NCBI GenBank assembly: GCA_009731375.1
Contig: BJOX01000064.1
Coordinates: forward strand, 1-64,000
DNA: 64,000 nucleotides
Direction of reading: 5' to 3'
Origin: Paulinella micropora
Lineage: Eukaryota; Cercozoa; Imbricatea; Euglyphida
Position numbers and translations under genes: made by a program. Below the pieces are notes generated by a model. The model searched no databases, was not told where the DNA came from, and was given only the letters and a program-made list of their open reading frames with translations. Positions 9,409 to 20,730 of this stretch are shown here, one piece after another (positions within the stretch are counted from its first letter, which is position 1; the number at the start of each line of letters is the position of its first letter).

Positions 9409-10822
9409 ATGGAAGGAAAGGATTCTAAAAATACTGAGGAGTTGATGACCCTCAACAACCTCAGATATGAGTTGCCAGCAAATCTAGCACTCACTGAACA
9501 GGGAAGTATCTTTAAGAAGAATTTCTCTGACCAGCAGACTTACACCAGTTCGTCGGGGACTGAAATGATTTTTACACTACAGGCAAGCACTGATTTTGTT
9601 TATGGAAAGAATTGCTATTTGTCGTTTGACATTAAAGCAGATGGGTTGGTTACGACCGCAGGGAATAACTGCGGTATTGGTTTTCTAAACACTCCCGCTA
9701 CCGCTATTTTTGAAAGATTTCTGCTAGAAAGCAAGGATGGAAGCGAACTTGAACGAATTGAAGATTTGAATAAGATGGTGCGAAATATTCTCCCGTGGCA
9801 CTATCCTCTTGATTATCGCGGTCAGGCACAGATGGCAGGACAACGCGAATCTTTATCTGTTAGCAGTGGTATAGGTGCTACTACTGATGTTGTTAATTTT
9901 TCCGTTAATACTCCAACTGTCGTAGGCACTGGTAATTATTTGAAAGTTTGTATTCCTCTCCATTACTTTTCGGGAGTGTTTAACGAAGAAACTCTTATTC
10001 CTCCCTCTCTGATTAGTGGTATGAGGCTTCGTTTGACATTTGCACCGCCTCAGGAAGCATTGTCCGTTATTGGCACCACTGACGGAAAGGCGGCGGCTGG
10101 TTTAAATGGCACTGCTTTGACTTTCACTGTATCAAATCCAGTGATTATGTTGGAGACATTCTCTCTTGCTCCCGCTGTCCAGAGAAATATTCTTGAACAG
10201 ATGGGAAGTAAGGATGGGCTTCCATACACTTATGAAAAATATTATAACCAAAAGGCGAATCCGGGCACTTCTGATGATTTTAATCTTCAAGTAAATAAAG
10301 CAGTTGCTCGTGCTCAGTGCTTGTATATCGTCACACAAAATGTGCTCGCAGATAACGTTGGTATTGATAAGCTTGGAACTGCTCAAATGCCTTATAAGCA
10401 GTATCAATTTCGTATTGGTGATTGGTATGCTCCGCAACAGAAGATGGAACTTGGAGGAAGCACCGATACTCTTGCTGCCGTTCAACGAGGATGTGCAGAG
10501 TTGTATATCAACAACCTCCAAGCAACTATGGGTATTCGCGATGCCTATATGACTTCCTCTGTTTCTCTTGAAAACTTTCGCAAATTTTATGGCGATTCGG
10601 ATGTTACTGCAACGACCACTAATGGCGGATTTGCAACCATTATCCAGACACTCAACCAATCGCCACACATTGGAGCCTGGTCTCGCAGTCAATAATTCGC
10701 GAACTGCTGAAGTTACCCTTCGTTATGCTGCAGATTATGATGCAAATCGTGCCATCACCGCTTGGTTGAAATATGTCAAAGTCGCGTCTATCTATCCATC
10801 CCGCGCAGTTATTAAACAATGA
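9409..10822 (+). pseudogene. Major capsid protein (double jelly-roll type), copy A
   Basis: About 470 codons. The N-terminus is polar. It is followed by strand-rich sequence with motifs also in copy B (NCYLSFDIKADG, FERFLLES, LKVCIPLHYFSGVF, LISGMRLRLTFAPP, QRNILEQMGSKDGLPYTYE). The overall pattern, length and gene neighbourhood (ATPase before, penton-like after) fit PLV/virophage major capsid proteins with two jelly rolls. One frameshift near 10676 (GGAGCCTGG against GGAGCATCTGG in copy B) truncates it. The original frame continues to TGA at 10820-10822 (KVASIYPSR...KQ). No structural search was possible, so the fold is inferred. Confidence 0.75.
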
Positions 10823-10912
10823 GTTAATAATGAGCATTGTTTATTTAAAATACGTGTAGCCAAAAAACAATTAAAAAATAAAAATTAAAATATATTCTTT
10901 TACAATATAGCA

Positions 10913-11681
10913 ATGTCATTTACGATCTCTAATCTTGAAGACGAAAAGCGAACCCGCAAAAATTTCCTCCTTCGTGTCTCCTCAAGTGATAAAACAGAAT
11001 CAAAATCAGCTTCTACTCGCAATGGCCGTTTCGTTGTTGATTTACCAGCAACTGGTCGTAATATTGATATAATTAGTGCTTATGTCTTAAAGAGTATCTC
11101 CATTCCAAATGTTTTCCCAAACATACCGAGTTATGCCAACACTCTCACATTGATTAAAACAACTGGATCCGCTACAAAAACTGCAATCGTAACAGAAAAT
11201 CAATACACCATTGATACATTTATTACCGCTCTTCAAACTGCGGTTAATTCAGCAATTGCCCCCGACTCCGTAGTTACAACTTTGAACTCCGTTAATAAAT
11301 TGAATTTCGCTTTCACTGGTGATACGTATGCTTTTGATTACGATAATAGCACGATTAGAGACAAGATAGGACTAACTGCCGATATTTCGGCGGCGGCGAG
11401 TAGCACAATGCAATCTATCGTGAATTTAATCGGTGAAACAGCAGTTTATGTCCATAGCCGTGCATTGAATCAATCTGGTTTGGTTGAAGTGAACATGAGT
11501 AAGCCGTTTGGGGTACAATGTTATTTTGAATCGTCAAACGATGTTGCCGATTATGTGCCATTTAATACTACAAAAAAGTTTAAGGTCTATTGATATCGTT
11601 ATTAGAAATGCGAGCGGCAATATACTCGAACTGCCATTGAACTTCGAGGTTTCAATTCTTCTCAAGGCGTATCATGCTTAA
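10913..11681 (+). pseudogene. Penton-like minor capsid protein, copy A
   Basis: About 255 codons. It starts MSFTISNLEDEKRTRKNF, then beta-rich sequence (GRFVVDLPATGRNIDIISAYV, NKLNFAFTGDTYAFDYD). Size and position right after the major capsid gene match the single jelly-roll penton protein of PLVs and virophages. An extra A in the run at 11572-11577 shifts the frame and ends the product at 11593. The conserved C-terminus (IDIVIRNASG, LNFEVSILLKAYH) continues to TAA at 11679-11681. Compared with copy B, about 27 bp are missing near 11490. Confidence 0.7.
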
Positions 11682-11761
11682 AAACGGACAACAACAAAAC
11701 CATTTTTTTAAAATTATATATTAAAGGTGTGATAAAATATATGTAAAGATAAAAAACGATA

Positions 11762-12268
11762 ATGCCAGACTATAAACAAGGAAAAATATATAGTCTTAGA
11801 TCATATCAAGCTGATCAAGTTTATATCGGTTCAACTATTCAACCATTATATAAACGATTATTCCAACACAAAAGTGATTATGGAAAATGGATGAATGGAA
11901 AAGGTAATTATATATCTTCTTTTGAAATAGCCAAATATGATGATGCGTATGTTGAATTGGTTGAAGAATATCCGTGCGACAATAAAATGCAATTACTTAA
12001 ACGAGAAGGCGAAGTAATTAGATATACAGAAAATTGCGCCAACAAAAAAATAGCAGGTAGAACTCATAAAGAATATAATGATCATTACGGGAAAGAAAAT
12101 AAAGAAAAAATATTACAACAAAGGAGATTACATTATGAAGCGAACAGAGAGAACTTATGTCAGCAAAAACGAGAATATTATCAAGAAAATAAATATAAAA
12201 TGTCGCAACAAAAAAAAGTAAATTACCACAAAAGAAATCCATTCGGCTTAGCCACATTTGGAATATAA
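11762..12268 (+). CDS. GIY-YIG endonuclease, copy A
   Basis: 168 residues, intact. The N-terminal domain has K-I-Y-S-L-R (8-13), V-Y-I-G-S-T (about 20-25) and R-L-F-Q-H, the GIY-YIG nuclease core with catalytic Arg. The C-terminal third is Lys/Gln/Tyr-rich with loose repeats of the type YxENxxKxxQQK, ending RNPFGLATFGI. Such stand-alone nucleases behave as mobile genes in large DNA viruses and PLVs. Here the gene lies after the penton gene. In copy B one paralogue sits there at greater distance and another between capsid and penton. Confidence 0.8.
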   Translation: MPDYKQGKIYSLRSYQADQVYIGSTIQPLYKRLFQHKSDYGKWMNGKGNYISSFEIAKYDDAYVELVEEYPCDNKMQLLKREGEVIRYTENCANKKIAGRTHKEYNDHYGKENKEKILQQRRLHYEANRENLCQQKREYYQENKYKMSQQKKVNYHKRNPFGLATFGI

Positions 12269-12281
12269 ATACATTAATATA

Positions 12282-12482
12282 ATGACATTTATAAAAAGGT
12301 TAAATGTGTTGTTTACCTTGATACAAACTATCAACTTACGACTGCAACAACAACATAAAACATTAATTCCATGTGGTGCCAATATTGATCAATTCTACAA
12401 ATATTTGAAGACAAATCACGCACAACTAACCGAAGAATTAATCAAGGACAAGGACTTTGAATATATAAAAAAGTGTCAATAG
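12282..12482 (+). CDS. Small hydrophobic-N-terminus protein, copy A
   Basis: The start at 12282 (MTFIKRL) is conserved in copy B (30213); an upstream in-frame ATG at 12258 is not. 66 residues: a hydrophobic N-terminal helix (LNVLFTLIQTIN), then a conserved IPCGANIDQFY motif and a charged helix. Possibly membrane-associated. Its last codons are part of a 54-bp tandem duplication. Function unknown. Confidence 0.5.
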   Translation: MTFIKRLNVLFTLIQTINLRLQQQHKTLIPCGANIDQFYKYLKTNHAQLTEELIKDKDFEYIKKCQ

Positions 12483-12548
12483 AGATACAAAATAATCAAG
12501 GACAAGGACTTTGAATATATAAAAAAATGTCAATAGAGATACAAAATA
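12441..12548 (+). repeat. 54-bp tandem duplication
   Basis: Two head-to-tail copies (12441-12494 and 12495-12548), with very few differences, cover the last codons of the small gene and its downstream flank. Copy B has the segment once in degenerate form. Confidence 0.85.
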
Positions 12549-12586
12549 AAGTTGATAAATAAGCATAAATAAAGTATTTTTTTGTT

Positions 12587-12982
12587 TTAAATCTGGTCTT
12601 CAATCCAGTTTAATGAAACGTAAATACTCGCCGTTCCACCGCTTGTATTTTGTGCGGATATGGTAAATGTCTTGCTTGGTCCTATCTTGATATTATATTG
12701 AGACAAATCAATGTATATTGATGAACCACCAGACAACACATATGTAAATATCACACTTCCGCCAGTTCTTGTAGTTCCTGCCGTATCAACCTCTGCTAAC
12801 GATGTGTTTGTATCGTAATTTGAATAAGAAGGTGTTCCTCCTAATGTGGTATTAAGAATAATTCTCGCGATACATGTTTTAGTGTCCGAATTGCTAATGC
12901 ATAAATTCTCAAAGTAGATTATGTTGTAATTCGTTTTGCTGTTGAATGTGGCGCGGTTTCTAATAGTAATTGCTACAGACAC
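12587..12982 (-). pseudogene. C-terminal piece of beta-rich virion protein, copy A
   Basis: Matches the C-terminal 130 residues of the copy B gene at 30470-31700 (IRNRATFNSKTNYNIIYFEN, GGTPSYSNYD, GGSSIYIDLS, LNWIED). Homology stops near 12968; beyond it is a short unrelated piece and then telomere repeats. The gene is therefore cut at the exact right end of copy A. Pattern of Ser/Thr/Gly-rich strands suggests a virion or adhesin-like protein. Confidence 0.75.
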
Positions 12983-12985
12983 GAG

Positions 12986-13065
12986 TTAGGGTTAGGGTTA
13001 GGGTTAGGGTTAGTGTCATTTGAAGTTAGGGTTAGGGTTAGGGTTAGGGTTAGGGTTAGGGTTAG
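12986..13065 (+). repeat. Interstitial telomere repeats (TTAGGG)n, two arrays
   Basis: 12986-13013 is four TTAGGG units plus TTAG; 13026-13065 is six units plus TTAG. A 12-bp spacer (TGTCATTTGAAG) separates them. All units are perfect. The G-rich strand reads left to right, the orientation expected if copy A's right end had once been capped as a chromosome end. To the right, viral copy B begins. Confidence 0.95.
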
Positions 13066-13089
13066 TCATTGCTTATTCTGACCTTTGAC

Positions 13090-13271
13090 AATGCAAACAT
13101 TAAATTCTGTTGCTATTGTAATAGCAATAGTGCATTCCAAAAAAGATTGTAGAAAAGTATCCGAACAGAGACAAGTATTATCATAAGACCTGCCTCATAA
13201 AGAAATTAAAGTATTGTGAATTTTGTGGGGAATTCAAAGGATTTATTAAATGTGGATGCTTGAATAAGTAA
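13090..13271 (+). pseudogene. Small zinc-ribbon-like protein at left end of copy B
   Basis: A Cys/His pattern spans two frames: FCCYC, then after a frameshift near 13147 H-K-T-C, YCEFC and K-C-G-C, ending in TAA at 13269-13271. Spacing (C-x-x-C ... H-x-x-C ... C-x-x-C ... C-x-C) suggests two treble-clef or ribbon sites. No start codon in frame is obvious. Copy A has no counterpart because it ends before this point. Function unknown. Confidence 0.45.
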
Positions 13272-13300
13272 AAAAAAGAAGTTGTTTCTTTTTGTATAAA

Positions 13301-13399
13301 GGTATATAAAAAAGTATAATTACCTATTAAGGATAGTGTTATATGGATATATAGAATATTTAATTTATTTTTATTAAAAAATCTGAGCTACTATATAAC
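13301..13399 (+). promoter_or_regulatory. AT-rich upstream region of primase-helicase gene
   Basis: Contains GGTATATAAAAAAG at 13301 and ACTATATAAC immediately before the ATG at 13400. A TATATAA-type element abutting the start codon recurs before several viral genes (8926, 15924, 26063, 26682), so it may be the viral promoter core. Confidence 0.4.
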
Positions 13400-14930
13400 A
13401 TGACCGCACCGACACTGACCAATGAGCAATGGTATTGGAAACAAGAAGAAGCACTGAGAGATAAACCGCAGGACGCGGTCCTTATTAAGTGGGGAAACAA
13501 ACAATTTACCACTTTGCCATACCAAGAGGATTTCGTTGAATTGATTGAAAAAACGCCCAATGAACAAAGACAACACTACGAAGTATTAATGGAAAACAAA
13601 CCCCAGCGAATGTTTGCCGACATTGATGGCGATGAATTATCAATCTCACGCGAAAAAATGTATGAGCGGTGGAATACACTTATGGAAAATGTATTTGCTA
13701 ATGTATGTTTGAAGTATAATCCTAAAAAAGCAAAATACTTGGATGCGAGTAAGAATGGTAAAATGTCGTGCCATTTTTCTTACGATAATGGCTTGGTGTT
13801 TGAAAACTGCGAAACACAAAAAGAGTTCTGGAAATATGTGGAAGCAGTGATTGAAAAGGATTACCCCGACCTCTGTTTCACATTTAAAGGGGCCGACAAG
13901 AATATTGAGTTGCGAACCATACTTGATATTTCTGTGTATAATAAAAACAGGGCTTTCCGCACTATCTACTCTCATAAAGATGGTAGTGATCGTGTTTTGC
14001 TTCCGTATTCATACACACCAAAAACAAACACCTTGAAACTGCTACAAAATGTAGAAATAGACGATTATTTGATTATGCGTGATGATACATTTTACAATAT
14101 CAGAATTCCAGAATATACAACTTTGAAACGATATCAACATATCACATTGGAAGAAATACACGAAATTATACTCAGCAAAATACCAAATGTGGAAATTGTT
14201 GAAAAAAAGCAGAGAATGTTTACTTTAAGAACCAAGGGGACGCGAACGTGTATCATAAACGGAGAAGAAAATGACAGCGACAATTGCTATGTGGTATGGA
14301 GAAGAGACGGGTTATATTTCTATTGCCATGATAGTAATTGCGAAGGTAAAACTATGAAAATTCACGAACTATCTCCCCCTATCGTCCATAATATCAACAC
14401 GATTGAAGATTTGCGACGACTTGCCGGCGAATGTAATATTTTAGAAAAATTCACAGAGTTGCTAGATACTGCTTTGACTTGGATGAATAAATCAAACACT
14501 TTTGCTAACTTAGCAAAGCCAACTATAATTGAAGAATATGTTTATTCCAAAGGTAAGCAGGTGTTCCGCTACAAGACTGCATCAGCAATGGAATCATTCT
14601 TCAAAAACAAAAGAATAAAAACTAACTTATCAAAGGAAGACTGGATAGCACTAGGCGAAAATCCTGCCACATTGAATGTTGTTGATTTGTATAAAATGTG
14701 GAATACACACCCGAAAAGACGAGAAGTGAATGACGTAATATTTGATCCTAAGGCATACTTTGATAATGACAAACAAGGGTTTTATAACTTGTTTAAGGGT
14801 TTTGAAATTCCAGCGGACACATTAGAAGATGTAAAATCATTCACGGCAGAAGAAGAAAAAATGAAGCATTCTTTCAACATATCTTAAACAGATGGTGTGG
14901 AGGAAGGCAGGACATATATAAAAAGGTGCT

Positions 14931-14975
<45 letters not shown>

Positions 14976-15890
14976 NNNNNNNNNNCGCGAGCATTTACCA
15001 GAAGCAGTGGCAAAAACTACATTTATCATTAGTTTTGACAAGCACTGAAAGCAGGTAAGGGAATTATTCTTGAAATATTCAAAGACATAATCGGTGCTGA
15101 TTATTACTTCCAGCCGTCCGATGTTAAAGAAATATTAGGTGATTTTAATGCGCAACTCGCAAAAGCAATCGTAGTATTTATGGACGAAATGGTCTGGGGT
15201 GGTGATAAAGAACGAGCGGGAACAATTAAGAAACTTGTATAAGAAAACACACTCACTCTTAAACAAAAATCTTTACCAAATCTAACATTAGAAAATATGT
15301 TATTCTTGGTCCTTGCTTCAAACGAAGAATGGGTAGTGCCAGCAGGAACCACAGAGCAACGATGGCTAGTCCTTGAAGTTTCTGACGAACTGGCATTTAT
15401 GAAACCAGACGACAAGAGAAAAGTGATCACAGATATTAGATCTATTGACAGGCAACGACTAGCGAAGTTTCTTCTTGAAAGGGACCTCAGCGATTTTGAC
15501 CGCGAAACAATCATTACAAAGGGACTGCGAGAACAAAAAGTAAAATCCCTTTCAACGTTGAGAAAGTGGTGGTTGGATTGCTTGAACTTAGGATATGTTA
15601 CAAAAGAATTTCCAGAAATTCATTTTGGTAAAGAGGTTTCAAAAGAAGCATTGTATGATGTGTATAAAGCAAATGCGAATGATCCACACACACTTCACGG
15701 GTCAGTTTCTATACCAATCTCAGAAAACTGATGCCAGATGTGGTAGAAAAGAAGAAAACAATGGAAGGGTATAAGAATTAGATGTGTAGATTTACCAACT
15801 TTAGAAGAATGTAAAAATCAATGGAAAACTATTTATGGCGATAATGAATGGACTTTTGACGACGACAATGACGATGAACAAATAATATAA
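13400..15890 (+). pseudogene. AEP primase - superfamily 3 helicase, copy B
   Basis: N-terminal half is an archaeo-eukaryotic-type primase: FADIDGDE (catalytic acidic pair, about residue 73), KMSCHFSY, and an R-T-I/YNKNRAFR region. Then comes a Cys-containing element (CHDSNCEGK) and a helical linker. The C-terminal half is a D5-like helicase: degraded Walker A (TES...GKGI, about 15040), Walker B VVFMDE (about 15176), sensor-like VLASNEEW (about 15310) and an arginine-containing segment (TEQRWLV). Such fusions initiate and unwind DNA in PLVs, virophages and large DNA viruses. Breaks: stop at 14885, a poly-T run plus gap at 14933-14985, stops near 15055 and 15239, and a frameshift near 15700. 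The acidic C-terminus ends at 15890. Only one copy is present in the window. Confidence 0.75.
14933..14985. repeat. 43-bp poly-T run and 10-N gap inside the helicase gene
   Basis: T14933-T14975 is followed by ten N at 14976-14985. The run sits in the middle of conserved coding sequence, so it is either a retroposed tail or an assembly artefact at a contig end. Confidence 0.85.
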
Positions 15891-15923
15891 AACGGATTTT
15901 TTTTTGTTATGCTTATATATAAC

Positions 15924-16601
15924 ATGTCAACTAAAAAAGATTATCTAAGCCAAATAGAAAAATGGACCCATTCAAGTAGCGATATAAAACTGCCAACAAG
16001 CAAATCGCTAAATACTGATATTTTCGCATTTTATGAAAAATACCGACCCGAACAAAATCAAGAAGTTAATGAAAAGAGTGATAATGTTGAAGTTTTATTG
16101 CCTTCTTCCGATATGATGAAAAAATTCTTTGATAATGAACCAGAAACAACAGAAGAATATACATCTTTTAAGGAAAGTGATTTGAAGGAAACTGGCATCA
16201 CCGAAATCAAGGCTAATGTAGGAGAAGAACTGGCGAAAAAAGAACTGCCAGTTTTAGAAACAAAAGAGGACCTCGCACCAGTTAGGGAAAAGAAAACACC
16301 GATTAAAGCAAAGCGAAATCCGCCTGAGGACGGGTATAGTTGCTATGAAATAATAACGGCACATTTGAAGGTTTCAAAAGACCCGTTTGACTTTTTGTAT
16401 ATGAAAGTACATGACCGCACCATAATGCAGGAGGATATGAAGAAATGGCACGAGAGTAGATACGCACACATACCACCAGACTAACGACCTATTCTTAAAT
16501 ATGGTAAATTAGATTATAAGACATTTTTTAGAGATGTTTTATCTCAACACGAGGGCAAACTAACAACACTAAAAGATATGTATGACAGGTTTCATATGTA
16601 A
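15924..16601 (+). pseudogene. Unknown acidic protein with conserved C-terminal domain
   Basis: The likely start is ATG 15924 directly after TATATATAAC. The first 140 residues are Glu/Lys-rich and disordered. From about 16330 there is a compact helical domain (YSCYEIITAHLK, DPFDFLYMKVHDRT). An in-frame TAA at 16482 interrupts it, but the frame continues with sensible sequence (KLDYKTFFRDVLSQHEGKL) to TAA at 16599-16601. The 3' end overlaps the convergent minus-strand gene by 10 bp. No family recognised. Confidence 0.5.
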
Positions 16602-17235
16602 TCGGCGGTCAGTGCTATATCTCTCATAACATCAATACTAAGATATGATGGATTAAATGAAATAGGCTTGTCGGCGTTTCTTGATTTATAATAAACATTC
16701 AATGAAATGTTCGCGCCTTCTGCACAGGCTACAGAAACTCTATTAGTTGGATAAGTTTCAATACGACCCGTTTTTTTAACCGTCTGTCCGCTTATATCAT
16801 TACTAGGAGCCGTAATCTGCCATGCTAAAAGAACTTGTGTTGTGGTTGTGTTTTGGACAATCCATTTGCAACTAAACTTTTCATTAGTAAAAGCAGGAAA
16901 ATAATCAGTTATTTCTGTATCAAGACTATAAGATATGAGTCATCATCAAAATAGAATTGAAATTGAAAGGACCCATTCCCCACAGGATTTGCAGCCATTG
17001 TTAAACAACCAGAAAAAGAAACAATTATATATTGACCAACTCCTAAATTGGATATTGTTTTGCTACCAACTCCCGATGTGTCAAGAGTTGTAAATGATGT
17101 GTCAGTCATGCTTGATCTAAGTGATGTAGAATTATACACATTTTGAATAACTCGTGTCAGTGTTGGAGTAGCAGTGACGGCAATAGTTTTAGTATCTATT
17201 GATTGTTGTTCTTGCAATCGGCCGAATATATTCAT
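16592..17235 (-). pseudogene. Beta-rich virion-type protein, paralogue of the 30.5-31.7 kb gene
   Basis: Begins MNIFGR, as the 31700 gene begins MNLFGQ. Both continue with a Ser/Thr-rich segment, a VIQNV/VLQNV motif and a second strand-rich block, so they are probably paralogues. The second half lies in another frame after a break near 16925 and ends FNPSYLSIDVMRDIAL...DYI at 16592. Sequence is typical of capsid-decoration or receptor-binding proteins but no family is recognised. Confidence 0.55.
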
Positions 17236-17280
17236 ATTTTTTCAAACTATATATTCTACTATATAAAATACTTCTATTAA
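17236..17280. promoter_or_regulatory. Divergent promoter between virion gene and fibre gene
   Basis: AT-rich, with ACTATATATTCTACTATATAAAATAC. The minus-strand gene starts at 17235. The fibre frame opens at 17281 on the other strand, so TATATA elements could serve both. Confidence 0.4.
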
Positions 17281-20200
17281 ATTATAAACCATTTAGGTAA
17301 TCCGTGGACTTATCATTTCTATGGTTCTGTTATAGTGGATGAGGATTTAGAAATTGATGGAGTATTATATGGCGATCATATTGAAGCAAACTCAATTCAA
17401 GCAAAGACGGACGACATAACAATATCTTCAAGAAATAACAACTCTTCTTTGTTGATATCTGATACAGGCTATGTGTCAATTCATAACGAATACGATTTAC
17501 CGATAGCGGACGGCAAAGCAAATCAAGTATTAAAGACAGATGGGTTGGGCAATACTTCATTCGCAACATTAACTTCAAGTTATATAAGCGATTTTGAATT
17601 AGATAAATTAACGGATGTGGTCATAACCGCACCAATAGCGATGAATAGTTACCTAACATATAATTCAATAAACTGGGTAAATAAAACATTTCCAATAAAT
17701 GTTGATGAATTCGGCAACATTAATATGGGCGGGTATTTGAACATAACAAGAGTTAATTTACTAAATACGAAAGATGTTGATACTTGGATAACAGAGCACG
17801 GCGACAACAACGCGAAAGTGTCCGCGGATGGTTTAATTAATACGCACAGCGATGTGTTAATTACAGGCACAGGACTATGGAGAAACACGAACTCTCCTTT
17901 TCTTAGATTAGACGGCACTGCCAGTATGACGGGAGAACTAAATATGGGAGGACAGAGTATAACGGGAGTTAATCTTGTTGATGGTGCTGACGTTTCTGTT
18001 CTTGATACTTCGGTGGTTAAACTAACAGGAGACCAAACAATTGGATGAACCAAAACATTCAGCAATCAAATTTCAATGGGAACTAACCTAATACCAACAT
18101 TAGCAGACCATGTGGCAAATAAAAAATATGCTGATGATAATTGTGTGAAATTAACAACAGACCAAACAATAGCAGGGACCAAAACATTCAGCAATGTAAT
18201 AAATGCTAGTGCTGGGATTGATATGAAATCGTAAAGCATAAAAAACGTAAATCTTGTTGATGGTGTTGATGTTTCTGTTCTTGATGGTTCGGCGGTTAAA
18301 ACAACAGGAGACCAAACAATAGTAATGCCATAGCTGCGACACTCGGATTAACTTCAAACGACAAAATAACAATAGCACAAGACAAACCATTAATCATGGG
18401 AAGAACAACAAGAGGATTGGCAGCATACAGGAGAATTAGAGTTATACGGAACATCAGGTGTAGCAGGACCAGATATACAAGCATTTACAACATTAGATCC
18501 GAATTACCCTTGTTTTCAATTAATTAACCATGGTCATAGCAATGTACAATTGAAATTTGATTGTTATTGGGACGGAGCATCTAATGATAAATCAAGTTCT
18601 GCTACTTCAAATTTCCAGATAGCGAAAGGAACTAATCTCCTTTTTCAGTATGCATCAGGAGTAGTGGTTGGAAACAATATAACATTTAATACCGCAATGG
18701 ACATTAATAGCACATCGGGTTTATTAACAACACAGGCAATAACTGCGAGTGGATTAATAACGGCAAATGCGGGAGTATCAACAACCACATTAACAACCAG
18801 TGATGATGTAGTAGTAGGTGCGGGTAAAAAAATATTTGTAGATAGAAATGCTCTCGCTAACAATAAACTGGTTTTATGGGATGGAGGAGTGACATCGACA
18901 ACTGCTTTTATTGGGTTTGGTATTGCTAGTCAAACATTGCTTTATAATGTTAATACTTCAACGGATAGTCACGTTTTTTATTATGGTGGCACAAATGAAT
19001 TATTTAGAATTGGTAATGCGGGAATTACTGCTTCAAAGGCACTAACAGCGAATGCGGGAGTATCAACAACAACATTATCAACAAGCGGATTACTAACAGC
19101 GAATGCGGGGATTACATATACTGGTACACTAACATCAGCAACGGCTACCAGTGGGGCGAAAATAGGAATTCAGGGACCAACAGATGGGACAAATGCAAAA
19201 GGAATATTTCTATGGGATACCACCAATACAAGCTAGGGAATTTATGGAGCATCTGGCGGATCGGGAAACACTAGAAGTTTAGCAGGTGGTTTGGCCGTTT
19301 CAGGATATGATTTTAGTTCATACGGTTTTCGTTTTAGAGTTGCTAATGATGCTACAATGGTATTTATATGGGAGAACTCTTCCGAACAATTGTTAATGTC
19401 GTTGAATGGTGCAAACGGAACCTTGTGGACAAAATGATTGATAACAATGGGTTCAGCATTAACTCCAACGGCAGCAGACCATGTAGTTAATAAAACTTAT
19501 GCTGACACAAAATTAGCATTGGCAGGAGGAACGATGACGGGGTCGTTAGCATTAGGAACGAATAATATAACGAGTGTTGGAACAATCACCGCGAGCAGAT
19601 TAATAACAGCAAATGCGGGAGTTGATATGAAAAGCCAAAAAATAACAAATTTATTAACACCGACTGCTTCAACGGACGGGGCAAACAAAAGTTATGTAGA
19701 TACATTAGATGGTCAGAATGTTAAAATAACAGGAGCTCAAACAATAGCAGGTGTCAAAACATTTAGCAATAATATTACAACATCAAATGGTGTGCCGATA
19801 ATCATAGGACGGAATACTAAATCAGGAGTTTCAGGCGGATTAGAACTATATGGAAATGTAAATTCATCGGCGGGGCCACATATTCAATGCGTATCATCTG
19901 AGGATAACAATCCTGCTTTTCAGCTTCTTTCTTGGTCTCACGGAAATATAAATTTAGTGTTTGATGCTTATTATTCCGGTTCAGCATGGATATCTAGTAA
20001 TTCCACATCAAACTTTTTGATAAGTAAAAGTAATTCTCTTCTCACTTTTTCTTATAAAGGAGGAATAACGGCGGGAAGTAGTGTTGCATGGGCTACAGGG
20101 CCGTATCTTGATACTGCTGGGACATTTACTATACCATCAGGAGCAAACTCAACAATTACTCTTGGAACTAGACCTTCAATAAATACCGAGCCGTTAATAG

Positions 20201-20730
20201 TATTCAGAGCAAAAGCTTCTGCGAATAACCGAGGGGCCATTGGATGGAGTGGCACACAACTTTATGCTTGGTCTACGCCAAATTCAAATGGTGATGTCGG
20301 TTCTGCTTATAACTATGTCCCTCAAAATGGGGCGTGGGGTTTCTCATCAGACAGGATATTAAAATCAGATATTAAGACATGAGAATGTGGTGATTGTTGT
20401 GAGAAACTAATGAAATTAAATTGTTGTTCATATTATTGGAAATCAGATGAGAAGAAAGAAAAAAAAGTTGTGGTTTTATAGCGGATGAGGTAAATAAGAT
20501 ATTTCCAGAGTTTCTGGATGCGACAGATATGAGAATAGATGATAAAGAAAACCTTGAAGGCATAACATATACAAGTTTTATTCCAATATTGGTTAGTGCT
20601 TTTCAACACGTGGCGGAAAAGGTGATTAATTTAGAAAAAACAAAATAAAAATCTTATGATTATTATAAAAGATCTATCTAAGCAACTAGCAGAAATCCGA
20701 GCAGTCGTATTTCCAAATGTCCAACAATAA
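17281..20730 (+). pseudogene. Virion fibre with C-terminal S74 self-cleaving chaperone, copy B
   Basis: A long Gly/Ser/Thr/Asn-rich shaft with phage-tail-fibre-like repeats (QTIAGTKTFS, TANAGVSTTTL, LTPTAADHVVNKTYAD). The chaperone domain begins at SDRILKSDIK (about 20350), where Ser-Asp is the expected cleavage site and Lys part of the dyad. It then runs through a helical segment to the C-terminus (AEIRAVVFPNVQQ, stop 20728-20730). No ATG is visible at the 5' end. In-frame stops include TGA about 18046, TAA about 18232, TAG 19234, TGA 19435 and TGA 20380, with frameshifts near 18340-18540 and 20470. The fibre would mediate attachment. Only the tail survives in copy A. Confidence 0.75.

Noticed and set aside
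18046-20382. Alternative genetic code (TGA or TAG read as sense) in the fibre gene
   Set aside because: TAA, TAG and TGA all occur in frame, together with frameshifts, and stops fall at different sites in the two copies; simple decay explains them.
2665-20730. One circular viral genome integrated with a terminal redundancy
   Set aside because: Copy A breaks inside a gene at the telomere repeats, and copy B has extra genes (recombinase, second nuclease) at its right end, so a linear element with distinct ends fits better.
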